From positions 744,001-808,000 of the forward strand of contig NZ_VCNL01000001.1 in NCBI RefSeq assembly GCF_007671685.1: a stretch of DNA of 64,000 nt, written 5' to 3'. A program made the position numbers and the translations under genes. The notes under the pieces are model-generated. The model did no database searches and was not told the DNA's origin. It was given only the letters and a program-made list of their open reading frames with translations. Shown in pieces: positions 1-9,606 of this stretch (positions are counted from its first letter, which is position 1; each line of letters opens with the position of its first letter). The stretch is from Halorubrum salsamenti (GTDB taxonomy: Archaea > Halobacteriota > Halobacteria > Halobacteriales > Haloferacaceae).

Positions 1-312
1 GGCGTCATCGAGGGATACCACGCGTCGATCGACCCGAAGGCGGTCGGTTACGGCGTCAGCGCCTTCGTCGGTCTCCGGGTCGAACAGGGACGAGAGGAGG
101 ACGCCTTGGAGCAGCTCCGCGAGATCGACGGCGTCCGTGAGATCCACCTGACCACCGGCGAGTGGGACGTGATGCTCAAGGTCGTCGCCGCGGACACGGA
201 CAGCCTCCGCGAGCTGATGTTCGATCGCGTCGCGGAGATGGAGGGGTTTTCGCGGTCGCAGACGATGATCATCCTCAGTACCGATTACGAGGCGGACGGA
301 CCGGCAGTTTGA
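1..312 (+). CDS. Lrp/AsnC-family regulator, C-terminal part (truncated by window edge)
   Basis: The frame is open from base 1, so the start lies outside the window and only the last 103 residues are seen. They form the ligand-binding RAM/AsnC effector domain: a conserved GVIEGYHASIDPK segment, then the alternating strand-helix pattern ending with a block that reads TTGEWDVMLKVVAADTDSL. This domain binds amino acids and drives oligomerisation in feast/famine regulators; the winged-helix DNA-binding domain must lie upstream. The target genes cannot be told from here. Confidence 0.9.
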   Translation, partial: GVIEGYHASIDPKAVGYGVSAFVGLRVEQGREEDALEQLREIDGVREIHLTTGEWDVMLKVVAADTDSLRELMFDRVAEMEGFSRSQTMIILSTDYEADGPAV

Positions 313-381
313 GCGCCTCCCCCGGCGACGCGACGACGCCGGACCGGAACCCTCAATTCGGGGACTCCCTCAACGAAGAGC

Positions 382-1536
382 ATGAGCACACGGGTCGAGG
401 AGCGGTTCGGGCTGTCGCCGGAGAGCGCGTGGGCGGCGGTCGTCGGCGCCGTCGCGGCGCTTCTCGCTGTCGGGTCGGCCGTCTTTCCGCGGATCGTGTA
501 CGACCGATTCCTGTGGCGGTACTTCTGGGGGCCGGTCGCGGCCGACGGACAGGGCGCACAGTGCGCCGTCCGCGACGCGGGCGGGACCGAGCTGCTCGGG
601 AGCTCGTCGGCGTGTTCGGCGGCTGTCCAGGCCGGCGAGGTCGTCGCGGAGCCGGGGTACACCACGGTCTCGACCGTGAGCTACGTCGTCATCCTGCTGG
701 CGATGCTGATCGGCGTCGTCTTCCTCCTCCGCCGGCTGGATATCGGCACCGAGTTGCGCTTCTTCTACGCGCTGTTCCCGTTCATGCTGCTCGGCGGCGC
801 CCTCCGAACCGTCGAGGACTCGGGGGTCGCCGCGATGCGCGCGGGCGTGGAGCCGCTGATACCGTTCCCGGCGAGTGCGCTGTTGATCAGCCCGTTCATC
901 TACTTCACCGTCTTCGGCGTCACGCTCGCGTGCGTCCTCGCGGCGTACTCGCTCGAAGGGCGGGGCGTGGTCGACGACTACGCCCGCCCCCTGTTCGCGA
1001 TGGGCGCCGTCGCGCTCGCGGTCGCGTTCGGGTACCTCTCGTACCTCTCGGCCGCGACCGACTACGTCCAGTTCTACCCGATCATCCTCGTCTTGACGCT
1101 GGGGATCGCGACCGCGGCGACCGCGGTCACGTGGAAGCTCGCGACCGCGTACGTGCCCGAGGTCCGGCAGGGGACCGGCGTCGCCGGGATCGTCATCATC
1201 TGGGGGCACGCGATCGACGGCGTCGCCAACGTGATCGGGCTCAACTGGATGCCGGCGCTGACGGGAACGGCGAACCTCGTCCCGAAACACGTCGTCAACG
1301 CGCTGATCGTCGACTGGACCGGCCGGCTGCTCCCGCAGTCGATCGTCTCGGTCACGGGGGACGCGTGGCCGTTCCTGCTGGTGAAGCTCGCGGCGGCGAC
1401 GTTCGTCGTCTGGGTGTTCAACGGCGAGATGTTCGACGAGTCGCCGCGTTACACGCTGCTGTTGCTCATCACGGTACTCGCGGTCGGCCTCGGTCCCGGA
1501 AGCCGGGACATGCTGCGCGCGACGTTCGGGATCTGA
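382..1536 (+). CDS. DUF63 family integral membrane protein
   Basis: A 384-aa protein with about nine hydrophobic segments. The first, near residues 16-36, is followed by an aromatic stretch with [10 protein letters not shown], and later segments carry conserved polar positions such as [18 protein letters not shown]. This architecture and length match the archaeal DUF63 membrane family, whose function is unknown. It starts 69 nt after the Lrp/AsnC gene on the same strand but has no obvious functional link to it. The ATG at 382 is the first in-frame start that leaves a complete first transmembrane segment. Confidence 0.85.
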   Translation: MSTRVEERFGLSPESAWAAVVGAVAALLAVGSAVFPRIVYDRFLWRYFWGPVAADGQGAQCAVRDAGGTELLGSSSACSAAVQAGEVVAEPGYTTVSTVSYVVILLAMLIGVVFLLRRLDIGTELRFFYALFPFMLLGGALRTVEDSGVAAMRAGVEPLIPFPASALLISPFIYFTVFGVTLACVLAAYSLEGRGVVDDYARPLFAMGAVALAVAFGYLSYLSAATDYVQFYPIILVLTLGIATAATAVTWKLATAYVPEVRQGTGVAGIVIIWGHAIDGVANVIGLNWMPALTGTANLVPKHVVNALIVDWTGRLLPQSIVSVTGDAWPFLLVKLAAATFVVWVFNGEMFDESPRYTLLLLITVLAVGLGPGSRDMLRATFGI

Positions 1537-1551
1537 GGGCGAGGAACGGGG

Positions 1552-1830
1552 TCACATCCCCATGTCGGCGGCGGCCTCGGGAACCGGGAGGTCGGCGACG
1601 GCGACGCCGAGCAGTTCGGCGGCGTGGTCGAGCGCCATGTCGAAGCCGTAGTACCGCTCTAACTCGTCGCCGGTCGGTCCCGGTCGAACCTTCAGCATCG
1701 CGTAGCCGTCGACGTTCTGGGCGACGGTCGCGTCCCTCCCGTCGGCCGAGAAGGTGAGGCGTCGCTCCCCGTCGATCTCCTCGTAGCGCGCGTCGATCCC
1801 GCCTTCGTCGCTCCCCGTCGCGTCGCTCAT
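1552..1830 (-). CDS. Small conserved haloarchaeal protein of unknown function
   Basis: A 92-aa acidic soluble protein. The ATG at 1830 was chosen over longer upstream starts because residues before it are low-complexity and would overlap the divergent promoter region. The C-terminal half (YGFDMALDHAAELLGV) looks like a compact helical core and the protein ends in DMGM. It is divergent from menA, with about 100 nt between the starts. I recognise it as a conserved haloarchaeal family of the DUF71xx type but cannot assign a role. Confidence 0.75.
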   Translation of the reverse strand: MSDATGSDEGGIDARYEEIDGERRLTFSADGRDATVAQNVDGYAMLKVRPGPTGDELERYYGFDMALDHAAELLGVAVADLPVPEAAADMGM

Positions 1831-1933
1831 GCGCACGGTACGCTCCGATCCCAGTCGTATCTGTCGGTCGGAGCCGCCGGCTCGGCTCGCTCGGATGGTA
1901 AGATTAAGGGACGGCACGACCCTACCGGCGACA

Positions 1934-2863
1934 ATGAGTACCGAAGTGTCGCGGCGGAGAGCGTGGGTGATCGCCGCGCGGCCGCAGACGCTCCCCGCCG
2001 CGGCGGCGCCGGTGATCGTCGGCGTCGGGCTCGCGGTTCGAGACGGGGCGTTCGCCCCGCTACCCGCGCTCGCGGCGCTCGTCGGCGCGGCGCTGATCCA
2101 GGTCGGCACCAACTTCGCGAACGACTACTACGACGCGATTCAGGGCGCGGACACCGACGACCGCGAGGGATTCACCCGCGTCGTCGCCAGCGGCCTCATC
2201 GAGCCCGGTGAGGTGAAGCGGGCGATGTGGCTCACGTTCGCCGCCGCGGTCCTCGTCGGAACTTACCTCGTGTACGTGGGCGGGATCCCGATCCTCGTGA
2301 TCGGGCTCGCCTCGGTCGCGGCCGGGATCGCGTACACGGGCGGCCCCTACCCGCTCGGCTACCACGGGCTCGGCGACCTGTTCGTGTTCGTCTTCTTCGG
2401 CGTGATCGCCGTCGCGGGCACCTACTACGTGCAGGCCGCCGCGCTCGCGGGCGAGGCGTTCCCCTTGTGGCTCCCCGAGGGGACCGTCACCCTCGCGGCC
2501 GTCGTCGCGAGCCTCCCGATCGCCGCGCTGTCGACGAACATCCTCGTCGTCAACAACGTCCGCGACTTGGAGGAGGACGCGGAGACGGGCAAACGCACCC
2601 TCGCGGTCCGGTTCGGCTACCGGTTCTCGCGGGGCCAGTTCCTCGCGCTGCTCGCGCTCGCGTACCTCTCCCCCTTCTGGTTCCTCGCCGAGGGGTACGG
2701 GCTCGCCGTACTCTTACCCCTGCTCACCCTCCCGCTCGCGGTCGGCGTCGCCCGCACCGTGCTGACCGAGACCGCCGGCGACGCGCTCAACCCGGCCCTC
2801 GAATCGACCGGGAAGCTCCTCGCGGCGTACGCGGTCGCGTTCGCCGTCGGGCTCGCGGTCTGA
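1934..2863 (+). CDS. menA: 1,4-dihydroxy-2-naphthoate polyprenyltransferase MenA
   Basis: A UbiA-superfamily membrane prenyltransferase of 309 aa. It attaches the isoprenoid tail to 1,4-dihydroxy-2-naphthoate to give demethylmenaquinone. Both Asp-rich Mg/diphosphate motifs are visible: NDYYDAIQGADTDD near residues 63-76, and NNVRDLEEDAETGKRTLAV in the second half. Eight or nine hydrophobic segments surround them, and the N-terminal RAWVIAARPQTLPAA is typical of MenA. The start is ATG 1934; longer in-frame upstream starts run into the divergent gene. menC follows after only 4 nt, so the two form a menaquinone operon feeding the respiratory chains encoded nearby. Confidence 0.93.
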   Translation: MSTEVSRRRAWVIAARPQTLPAAAAPVIVGVGLAVRDGAFAPLPALAALVGAALIQVGTNFANDYYDAIQGADTDDREGFTRVVASGLIEPGEVKRAMWLTFAAAVLVGTYLVYVGGIPILVIGLASVAAGIAYTGGPYPLGYHGLGDLFVFVFFGVIAVAGTYYVQAAALAGEAFPLWLPEGTVTLAAVVASLPIAALSTNILVVNNVRDLEEDAETGKRTLAVRFGYRFSRGQFLALLALAYLSPFWFLAEGYGLAVLLPLLTLPLAVGVARTVLTETAGDALNPALESTGKLLAAYAVAFAVGLAV

Positions 2864-2867
2864 CCCG

Positions 2868-3956
2868 ATGCGGCTCCGCCCCTTCTCGCTCGGACTGGCG
2901 AGCCCCCTCCGAACCGCACGCGGCCCCATCGATCGGCGCGAGGGGTTCCTCGTCGCCGTCGGCCCCGGCGTCGACGGCGAGTCGGTTTCCGTCCCCGGAC
3001 TCGGCGAGGCGACGCCGCTTCCCGGCTGGACCGAGTCGCGGTCGGCCTGTGAGGCGGCGCTTCGCGAGGTCGGAACCGCGGGTGACGACGGCGGCGACGA
3101 AGCGATCGCAGACGACGCGCTCTCTCGACTCGACCCCGCTGAGACGCCCGCCGCGCGCCACGGTCTCTCGCTGGCGCTCGCGGACGCGACCGCCAGCGAC
3201 GCCGGGTGCTCGCTCGCCGAGCACCTCGCCCGGATCGAGGGGTTTCCGGCGCCCGCCGAGACGGTCCCGGTCAACGCGACGATCGGAGACGCCGACCCGG
3301 AAGCCACCGTCGACGCGGCCGAGACCGCGGCCGAGAGGGGGTTCGACTGCCTGAAAATAAAGATCGGCGCTCGGAGCCTCGATGCCGACGTCGAGCGCCT
3401 TCGAGCCGTTCGGCGGGCGGTCGGTGACGACGTCGCTCTCCGAGCCGACGCGAACGGGGCGTGGGACCGGGAGACGGCCCGAGAGGCGGTCGAGCGGCTC
3501 GCAACGCTCGATCTCGCGTACCTCGAACAGCCGCTGCCGGCCGACGACCTCGACGGGGCGGCCGCGCTCCGAGAGCGCCAGATCGACGTGCCGATCGCCC
3601 TCGACGAGTCGCTCGCGAGCCGCGGGCTCGACGCCGTCCTCGACGCCGGCGCGGCCGACGCCGTCGTCCTGAAGCCGATGGCGCTCGGTGGGCCGGACCG
3701 GACGCTGGCGGCGTCAAAGCGTGCCCGAGCGGCCGGCGTCGAGCCGGTCGTTACCACCACGGTCGACGCGGTCGTCGCGCGCACCGCCGCGGTCCACGTC
3801 GCCGCCGCGATCCCCGATGTGCCCCCTTGCGGGCTGGCCACCGGCTCGCTGCTCGACGCGGACCTCGCTCCGGATCCCTGTCCGGTCTCGGAGGGCTCGG
3901 TACCGGTTCCGAGCGGTCCCGGCCTCGCCGGCGACGCCTTCGACGACCTGCCGTAG
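2868..3956 (+). CDS. menC: o-succinylbenzoate synthase MenC (enolase superfamily)
   Basis: A 362-aa member of the mandelate racemase/muconate lactonising group. It dehydrates SHCHC to o-succinylbenzoate in menaquinone synthesis. The catalytic Lys motif LKIKIG (about residues 161-166) and the metal ligands LRADANGAW, YLEQPLP and IALDES are all present, followed by VLKPMALGG for the second catalytic lysine. It lies 4 nt after menA, which supports MenC rather than another enolase-superfamily activity. Related dipeptide epimerases share the fold, so the assignment leans on context. Confidence 0.9.
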   Translation: MRLRPFSLGLASPLRTARGPIDRREGFLVAVGPGVDGESVSVPGLGEATPLPGWTESRSACEAALREVGTAGDDGGDEAIADDALSRLDPAETPAARHGLSLALADATASDAGCSLAEHLARIEGFPAPAETVPVNATIGDADPEATVDAAETAAERGFDCLKIKIGARSLDADVERLRAVRRAVGDDVALRADANGAWDRETAREAVERLATLDLAYLEQPLPADDLDGAAALRERQIDVPIALDESLASRGLDAVLDAGAADAVVLKPMALGGPDRTLAASKRARAAGVEPVVTTTVDAVVARTAAVHVAAAIPDVPPCGLATGSLLDADLAPDPCPVSEGSVPVPSGPGLAGDAFDDLP

Positions 3957-3992
3957 CTCGACGGCGAGGCGGTGAGTGACCCCCTCTCCGAC

Positions 3993-4403
3993 TCACTCCA
4001 CGACTTCGATCCTTCCCTCCATCCCGCGCGTCTGATGCGGCGTGCAGACGTACTCGAAGACGCCCGACTCAGCGAACGCGTGCTCGAAGGCGTACCCCTC
4101 CTCACCGGTGAGTTCGGACTCGAAGGCGCCGCCCTTGTCGACCACGTTGTGCGCGCCGCCCGCGCCCGTCCACTCCCAGACGACCGTCGTTCCGGCGTCG
4201 ACCACGACGTTCGCGGGCGCGAAGGCGAACCCGGCGTCGGCGCCGACGGCGACCGTCACCCGCTCCTCGCCCCTCCGGTCGATCGGTTCCGGATCGCTGT
4301 CCTCGTTGCCGCCCGGGACGACGGCGTCGGCACAGCCCGCGAGCGACGCGGCTGCGATGGCTCCGGCCGCCGCAAGCGCCTCACGACGCGTTCGATCGGT
4401 CAT
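3993..4403 (-). CDS. Halocyanin-type blue copper protein, Tat/lipoprotein
   Basis: A 136-aa precursor. Its N-terminus has twin Arg in TRREALAAAG, a hydrophobic stretch, and the lipobox LAGC at residues 22-25, so it is probably exported folded and lipid-anchored outside the membrane. The plastocyanin-like domain carries the type 1 copper ligands: His in GAHNVV, then Cys, His and Met in YVCTPHQTRGM. It would shuttle electrons between membrane complexes and terminal acceptors. It is convergent with menC, with a gap of about 36 nt. A second halocyanin lies at 18,051. Confidence 0.93.
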   Translation of the reverse strand: MTDRTRREALAAAGAIAAASLAGCADAVVPGGNEDSDPEPIDRRGEERVTVAVGADAGFAFAPANVVVDAGTTVVWEWTGAGGAHNVVDKGGAFESELTGEEGYAFEHAFAESGVFEYVCTPHQTRGMEGRIEVVE

Positions 4404-4561
4404 ACCGGATCGACGCCGTGGGTGGTATAAATGCCCTCGCGAACTCCGTCGGGATGAGAACCGACGGGTGGTCGGGCGGATGCCCTGGCGGACGTGCCGG
4501 CTGGCGACCGGACCGGCGATCGAGGGAAGGTGCTTTTACCGCCACCGTCGAAGGGGTGGGT

Positions 4562-5017
4562 ATGAGCGAATGGACCGACGCGATCGTCGGCGAGCGCATG
4601 ACCGTCGACAATCAGTTCACCGACCGAGTGTCGGCCTCGCGGTTCTCCAGTCAGGAGTGGGGGCTGATCATGACCGCGACCGAGTTCGAGATCGAGGACG
4701 CCGACGACCCCGACGACGCCCGGATCGTCGCCGACACCTCCAGCCTCCCGGCGATCATGCCGGAGCTGGAGAACGTCCGGTCGCAGGTCGCGGCGATGGG
4801 CGGCGCCCCCGGCGGTGACGGCGGGAGCGGCGGCTCCGGCGGCGGGCTCGTCGACTCGATCAAGGGCGCGCTCGGGCTCGGCGGCGGGGACGACGGCCCC
4901 TCCGACGAGGAGCTCGACGCGGCCGAGCGGCTCGTCCAGGAGTACGCCGACCAGCTACAGGCGCACCTCGAAGAGGTCGGCAAGTGGGAGCAGGTGCGGG
5001 TCGCGTATCAGGAATAA
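4562..5017 (+). CDS. DUF5799 family haloarchaeal protein
   Basis: A 151-aa acidic cytosolic protein. The N-terminal 60 residues (VDNQFTDRVSASRFSSQEWG followed by a strand-rich part) match what I know of the haloarchaeal DUF5799 family. A Gly/Ser-rich linker of about 25 residues follows, then a helical C-terminus rich in Glu/Gln. The start is ATG 4562, just after GGTGGGT and about 30 nt downstream of a CTTTTA promoter element. Function is unknown. Confidence 0.85.
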   Translation: MSEWTDAIVGERMTVDNQFTDRVSASRFSSQEWGLIMTATEFEIEDADDPDDARIVADTSSLPAIMPELENVRSQVAAMGGAPGGDGGSGGSGGGLVDSIKGALGLGGGDDGPSDEELDAAERLVQEYADQLQAHLEEVGKWEQVRVAYQE

Positions 5018-5089
5018 GGGACGGGTGCGGGGCGGAGCGAGGCCGGTGACGCCGGCGACGGCGGAAGCCCGGGAACGAGGTCGAGGCAG

Positions 5090-5233
5090 TTATTCGCTCC
5101 CGCGGAACAGCGTCAGCTCCTCGGCCTCGTAGATGTTGATGAGCTCGCGGACGATCTCGTCGTACTCCTCGTCGTCCATCCGGAGCGCGTCAAGCCGCTC
5201 GACCGTCTCCTCGTCGAGGTGGATCTGGGGCAT
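5090..5233 (-). CDS. DUF7557-like small protein, ribbon-helix-helix/antitoxin-like
   Basis: Only 47 aa. It begins MPQIHLDEETVERLDALR and continues with a helix-turn-helix-like EEYDEIVRELINIYEAEEL. The pattern of one short strand and two amphipathic helices resembles the ribbon-helix-helix fold of VapB/RelB-type DNA-binding proteins. It matches a small, widespread haloarchaeal family (DUF7557). No toxin gene is adjacent. The ATG at 5233 is used because it gives the conserved MPQIHLDE start; longer extensions cross the upstream noncoding gap. Confidence 0.75.
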   Translation of the reverse strand: MPQIHLDEETVERLDALRMDDEEYDEIVRELINIYEAEELTLFRGSE

Positions 5234-5304
5234 ACGTGACGGTTGGTCGGCAGGGGAAATAAAATCCCTCGGTCGTGGCGATCCCATCGGCGGTTCCGGC
5301 TTCG

Positions 5305-7431
5305 TCACTCGGAGCAACGCTCATACACGCGATCGCTCGGCTCGTTGTCGCTGGAGAGGTGTCGACGAGCCAGCTCCTCGATGTCGGCTTCGGTCTCGAC
5401 GTCTTCCGGCAACAGGAGATGACCGTTCAGACGAACGATCGACTCGCTCTGATTGAGCAGCGCAAGAATATCCGATGAGTCGAGCGTCGGTCCGTTGATC
5501 CCCAGTCTCCCAGACAGTTCGTCCATCGGCTGAAACTCATCGAACAACTGGTTCTGTTCGATTCCGGCCCGTGCCGATAGCGAGAGAACGGATCCGCGCT
5601 CGATACGGTGTGACGCGGGATTTTCCGACCAAACACGGATAATCTGCATCACGAGGAAATTATGGGACGCGATTTCGAAGCCCGGATCGCCAACGATCCG
5701 CGTTCGAGTCGCATCCTCGGTCCCGGACAGAGCGACGCTTGCGGACGTCGAAACTCCATAACACAAGAGGCCAATAAGCGATCGAAACAGTCCGGCATTG
5801 AGAGTGGCCTCGGTGTGGATTGATGACAGTCCTCCGTTCTCGACGGTTGAGACACCGAACACGGGGTTGACAGTGTTCTCGAAGACCGCGAGTGCCGGTG
5901 CCCCGCGAAGACCATCGATCGAGACCGCCCCGTCGGCAGCGATGATTCGGTCGTCTTCGACCGGTAAGCCGCAGTACGCAACGTCGACCCCCGGGTCCGA
6001 CAGGACCGCAGTAACGGTATCCGCGTCGGGATCGCTTATCACCTCCCATTCGCCGACCCCACCCGGAACCTCCGGGTCCGAGAGAGCGTAACGGAGCCTC
6101 CGTGCACGCTCCGCGGAATCGCACAAAGCGACGACTCGGATCTCCCCGCGTGCCGTCGTCGTTCTTTCGAGCCGGTTTTCGTGACCGTCTGTGGTCAGTA
6201 CCGCCGTTCCCCACGGAACCGGCGTATCGCCCGGCGTCGGAACCGCGTCGGCGTCCGAATTGCCTTCTTCGTGGTTCAGCCACGGAGACATCCCGAGCGC
6301 GACCGGGGCGTCAGCCGTCGAATCCGACGATCCCCGAACGCGAATCGGAGCGAGTACGTGCGCGAGATGCGGCAGTAGCTCCGCGGCCTCGGCAACTGGA
6401 CGGAGTACCGCTTCAGTCGGCCACTCGGGCGCGTACGGCTCGACGGTCTCCGGATCGACCTCCAAGTACTCCATCAGCCGCTCGCTCATCGAGCTGTCGG
6501 CCAAATTCGGCGGGTAAAAGGGAAGTTCCGAACCGACCTGCTCGTACTCGTGTCGGTCGGACTTGACGTACCCTTCCGTCCGGGCCAGCGTATCAAGGAA
6601 GAACCACGTCCGGAGTAGTTCCTCGACACGCTCCTCAAGCGCGACGCCCTCGGTCGGGAGCGACTCGACGTAGCCGGTGTCGAGTCGGATCGCCGGCGCG
6701 TCGCCGACGACGACCCGCGCGCCGAGGTAGTACGCGAGCGTGGAGAGCCGGTACACGTCCGCGTACGTGGGTCGAACTACAACCTCGACGCCGGTGTCGG
6801 GGGCGACGAGGGGGCTCGGGATGTCGAGTTCGTCGCCGACGCGGACCCGCGGCGGGTACCCCCGGAGCGTCGGCCACGAGCGCTCGGGGGTGAACTCCTT
6901 GATCGACGAGCCGAGCACGGATACCGCCTCGGCAAGTGCGGTCGGATCGTCGGGAACGGTGATCGTCGCTTCCGGGCGGGTGTGCAGCGATCGCGCGCCG
7001 ACCGTGACGGTCGTTGAGCGGTCGAAGGTCAGTTCGACGGCTCCCAAATCGGTCGCCCCAGTCGCCGAGATCGCTACGTCCGGTATCCGAACGAACGCCT
7101 TCGTCACGCCGTTGATCTCGAGGAAGTACGTCCCTCGCGGAAAGTCCATCGAGTCGTCGAGCCGCGCGACCAACTCCCCGTCGGCGTCGCGGAGGAAGAC
7201 AGACGAGTAGGCGGGGATCGAGACCGACTCGGCCTCGAAGCTGACGGCCCGATCGACGGGGACGTGAAACAGGTCGGGCAGGGCCGGCTGCGGCTGCGGC
7301 TCGCGGTCGAAACGAAGCGGGAACTCCTCGCCCTCGAGGGCGTCGCGGATACACAGCGTCCGCCCGTCTGTCTCAAATCCGATCCGACCGTCGATAGAGT
7401 CGTCAACCACGGAGTTCTGATAACCCGACAA
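5305..7431 (-). CDS. Large haloarchaeal protein with a degenerate CHAT-like C-terminal region
   Basis: A 708-aa acidic soluble protein with no signal peptide. The N-terminal 200 residues are strand-rich. The middle part (about 200-345) has the recognisable block YADVYRLSTLAYYLGARVV. The C-terminal part (about 483-583) reads DVAYCGLP, then ALAVFENT, then RIVGDP. In the haloarchaeal CHAT-like (caspase fold) family I recall, the equivalent positions are a GH(C) motif, a LNAC motif and a terminal VGD, so here both the catalytic His and Cys appear lost. Assignment is from memory of the family layout, not a search. It is divergent from the phosphotransferase gene at 7,556. Confidence 0.6.
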   Translation of the reverse strand: MSGYQNSVVDDSIDGRIGFETDGRTLCIRDALEGEEFPLRFDREPQPQPALPDLFHVPVDRAVSFEAESVSIPAYSSVFLRDADGELVARLDDSMDFPRGTYFLEINGVTKAFVRIPDVAISATGATDLGAVELTFDRSTTVTVGARSLHTRPEATITVPDDPTALAEAVSVLGSSIKEFTPERSWPTLRGYPPRVRVGDELDIPSPLVAPDTGVEVVVRPTYADVYRLSTLAYYLGARVVVGDAPAIRLDTGYVESLPTEGVALEERVEELLRTWFFLDTLARTEGYVKSDRHEYEQVGSELPFYPPNLADSSMSERLMEYLEVDPETVEPYAPEWPTEAVLRPVAEAAELLPHLAHVLAPIRVRGSSDSTADAPVALGMSPWLNHEEGNSDADAVPTPGDTPVPWGTAVLTTDGHENRLERTTTARGEIRVVALCDSAERARRLRYALSDPEVPGGVGEWEVISDPDADTVTAVLSDPGVDVAYCGLPVEDDRIIAADGAVSIDGLRGAPALAVFENTVNPVFGVSTVENGGLSSIHTEATLNAGLFRSLIGLLCYGVSTSASVALSGTEDATRTRIVGDPGFEIASHNFLVMQIIRVWSENPASHRIERGSVLSLSARAGIEQNQLFDEFQPMDELSGRLGINGPTLDSSDILALLNQSESIVRLNGHLLLPEDVETEADIEELARRHLSSDNEPSDRVYERCSE

Positions 7432-7555
7432 CAGTTATGAGGCTGTCGGTCATTCCCGATACCCGCCGATTCTGGCGCTCTATAACCGTATTCTACCAAT
7501 TCGTGTTAACAAGCGTGACAGCAGCCTTAACATCCGGTGCGCGTGACACGCGAGC

Positions 7556-8557
7556 ATGGACGAGAGGGTCGCGACCGCTCTCAGTGAGGCGTTTCCGGAG
7601 CGACTCGTGGACCGGACGTTCGGGGTCGGTCCCTCGTGGAACGGCGCCAACGAGACGGTCGGCGTCGCCTTCGACGACGGGGGGCGCGCGTTCTGTAAGG
7701 TCGCGGTCGACGACGACGGTACCCGGATCGCCCGCGAGCTGGCCGTCCTCCGGTACCTCGATGCAGAGCGGTCGGTCTCGGGCCCCGAGGTGTTGGCCGC
7801 CGACCCGGACGCGCCGATACCGTACCTCGTCACCGCGCCGGCGCCGGGGCGCGAGCTGCTCGGCGTCTGGGAGGACACCGATAACGCGCGCCGAGAGGCG
7901 CTCCTCCGGCGCGTCGGCGCGACGCTCGCGACCCTCCACGCGGAGCGGTTCGAGGCCCACGGGGAGATCGTCGGGAGCGACCCGCGTGGCGGGCTCGATC
8001 TCGACCCGGCTCCGTGGCCGGACGTGCTCCGCGCGACGATAGAGCGGACCCGCGAGATCGGCACCTCGGAGCGACTGGCCGACCACTACGACGCCGTGTT
8101 CGACTGCGTCGAGGCGAACCGGAACCGGCTCGACGGCGCCCCGGCCGCGCTGCTTCACGGCGACGTGGCGAAGCCGAACCTGTTCGTGGTCGACACCGGG
8201 AAATTCGAGCCGGACGCCGCCCCCGACGGGATCGTCCCGATCGACTGGGAGCTCTCACACGTCGGCGACCCGGCCCGCGACCTCGTCCGCGCGGAGGATC
8301 AGCTCCTCAACGGGTTCGACAGCGAGGGGCCAGAACGGTACGTGACATCCCTTTATAAAGGCTACCGCGACCGAGCGGGGGAGCTTCCGCCGGGGTTCTC
8401 CGAGCGGCGCCCGGTGTACCAGGTCGTTCGGATGCTCGGGCGTTCGGGGTTCATCGACCAGTGGGCGACGTACCTCGACGAGCCGCTCGATCGGCTCGTC
8501 GACCGGGCGGACGCGGAACTGCAGGCGCGGCTGGACGCCGCGCGAACGAGTTTATAA
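7556..8557 (+). CDS. Phosphotransferase, aminoglycoside/choline kinase-like fold
   Basis: A 333-aa protein of the APH/choline-kinase superfamily. The catalytic loop is LLHGDVAKPNLFV (about residues 197-209), with the Asp base. The metal-binding loop is VPIDWELSHVGDPARDL. An N-terminal ATP-binding lobe contains FCKVAVDDDG. The family phosphorylates small-molecule alcohols or, less often, proteins; nothing here indicates the substrate. The gene stands alone, divergent from the CHAT-like gene. Confidence 0.85.
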   Translation: MDERVATALSEAFPERLVDRTFGVGPSWNGANETVGVAFDDGGRAFCKVAVDDDGTRIARELAVLRYLDAERSVSGPEVLAADPDAPIPYLVTAPAPGRELLGVWEDTDNARREALLRRVGATLATLHAERFEAHGEIVGSDPRGGLDLDPAPWPDVLRATIERTREIGTSERLADHYDAVFDCVEANRNRLDGAPAALLHGDVAKPNLFVVDTGKFEPDAAPDGIVPIDWELSHVGDPARDLVRAEDQLLNGFDSEGPERYVTSLYKGYRDRAGELPPGFSERRPVYQVVRMLGRSGFIDQWATYLDEPLDRLVDRADAELQARLDAARTSL

Positions 8558-8797
8558 GGGTCGTGTCACCGTGTCGCGGCACTCCGCGTCGCCGTCGAGT
8601 CCGGACGTACCGAGGCCGAGCGGGAGTTCGAGCGGCGGCGTCCGACTTTGTACCACCCGTGAGGGTTGAAAAGCCAATCCGCCGGGAATGACTGCGAGGG
8701 AACGCGGCTCGGGAGCGGCTTCGACTCTCTGCGAGCGTTTTCATCGTGCTGGAAACCCCTCGCCGTTATATGGCTCGTCGAGACCCTACGTGCGAGT

Positions 8798-9601
8798 ATG
8801 ACCAACGGGATCCACGTCGAACTCGCCGTCTCGGCCTGCGAGGGCTGTCCCGTGGCCGCGCTCTCGTCCGACACCAGGGTCGAGGAGTTCCGAGTCGACG
8901 CGGACGACGCCCGCGTCGAGTTCGTCGCTCCCGACCCGCCCGAGGACCCACCGAGCGGGCTCGACCTCGTCGATTTCGCCGGCGAGGCGCACGGCCGCTA
9001 CGAGATCACCTGCGAGCGCCCCGCGACCGACGGCGGCGTCGCGATCGACGCGCCGGAGGCCGAAGGGGGCGCCGATGTCCCCGCCCGCCCGTCGTCGCCG
9101 TCGATCGCGGAACCGCCTTCGCCGTCGACCGCGGAGCAGTCCTCTCACCCCACCGTCAACGGCGTCTGCGAGGGCTGCTCGTGCGCCGGGCTCCCGTCGG
9201 CGTTCGCGAACTTCCCGGTTTCTCCGCGTCGGACCGAGATGGACGACGGAGAGCTCCTCGTCTCGTTCGTGCTGACGGGTCACGAGGAGCTGCAGGCGAT
9301 CGTCGACGAGTGCGAGGCCGCCGGACTCGGCGTGGAACTGCGTCGGCTGTGCGTCGACCGGGGAGACCGGAGCGCGGCGGACGACTCCTGTCGCGACGTC
9401 GTCCCGATCGACCTCGCGGGCGTGACGGACCGACAGGCGGAGATCGCGACCGTCGCCGCCGAGCGGGGATACTTCAACGGCGACGGCGCATCGGCCGCGG
9501 AGATCGCCGCGGACCTCGATCTCGCGAAGTCCACGGTCTCGGAACACCTCCGAACCGTGACGGACACGCTCTTCTCGCAGGCGTTCGGGGACGGTACTTA
9601 A
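8798..9601 (+). CDS. Cys-rich Bat-type HTH regulator, NarO-like
   Basis: A 267-aa regulator. The N-terminal half has two cysteine clusters, ACEGCP (residues 13-18) and VCEGCSC (near residue 120), plus two later Cys, suggesting metal or Fe-S-based redox sensing. The C-terminal HTH_10 (Bat-type) domain runs from LTDRQAEIATVAAERGYF through LAKSTVSEHLRTV. This layout resembles NarO, the oxygen-responsive activator of haloarchaeal denitrification genes. Position just upstream of blaI-nosZ fits that role. ATG 8798 lies about 30 nt after a TTATAT box, consistent with a leaderless mRNA. The exact orthology to NarO or DmsR is inferred. Confidence 0.78.
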   Translation: MTNGIHVELAVSACEGCPVAALSSDTRVEEFRVDADDARVEFVAPDPPEDPPSGLDLVDFAGEAHGRYEITCERPATDGGVAIDAPEAEGGADVPARPSSPSIAEPPSPSTAEQSSHPTVNGVCEGCSCAGLPSAFANFPVSPRRTEMDDGELLVSFVLTGHEELQAIVDECEAAGLGVELRRLCVDRGDRSAADDSCRDVVPIDLAGVTDRQAEIATVAAERGYFNGDGASAAEIAADLDLAKSTVSEHLRTVTDTLFSQAFGDGT

Positions 9602-9606
9602 ACCCC

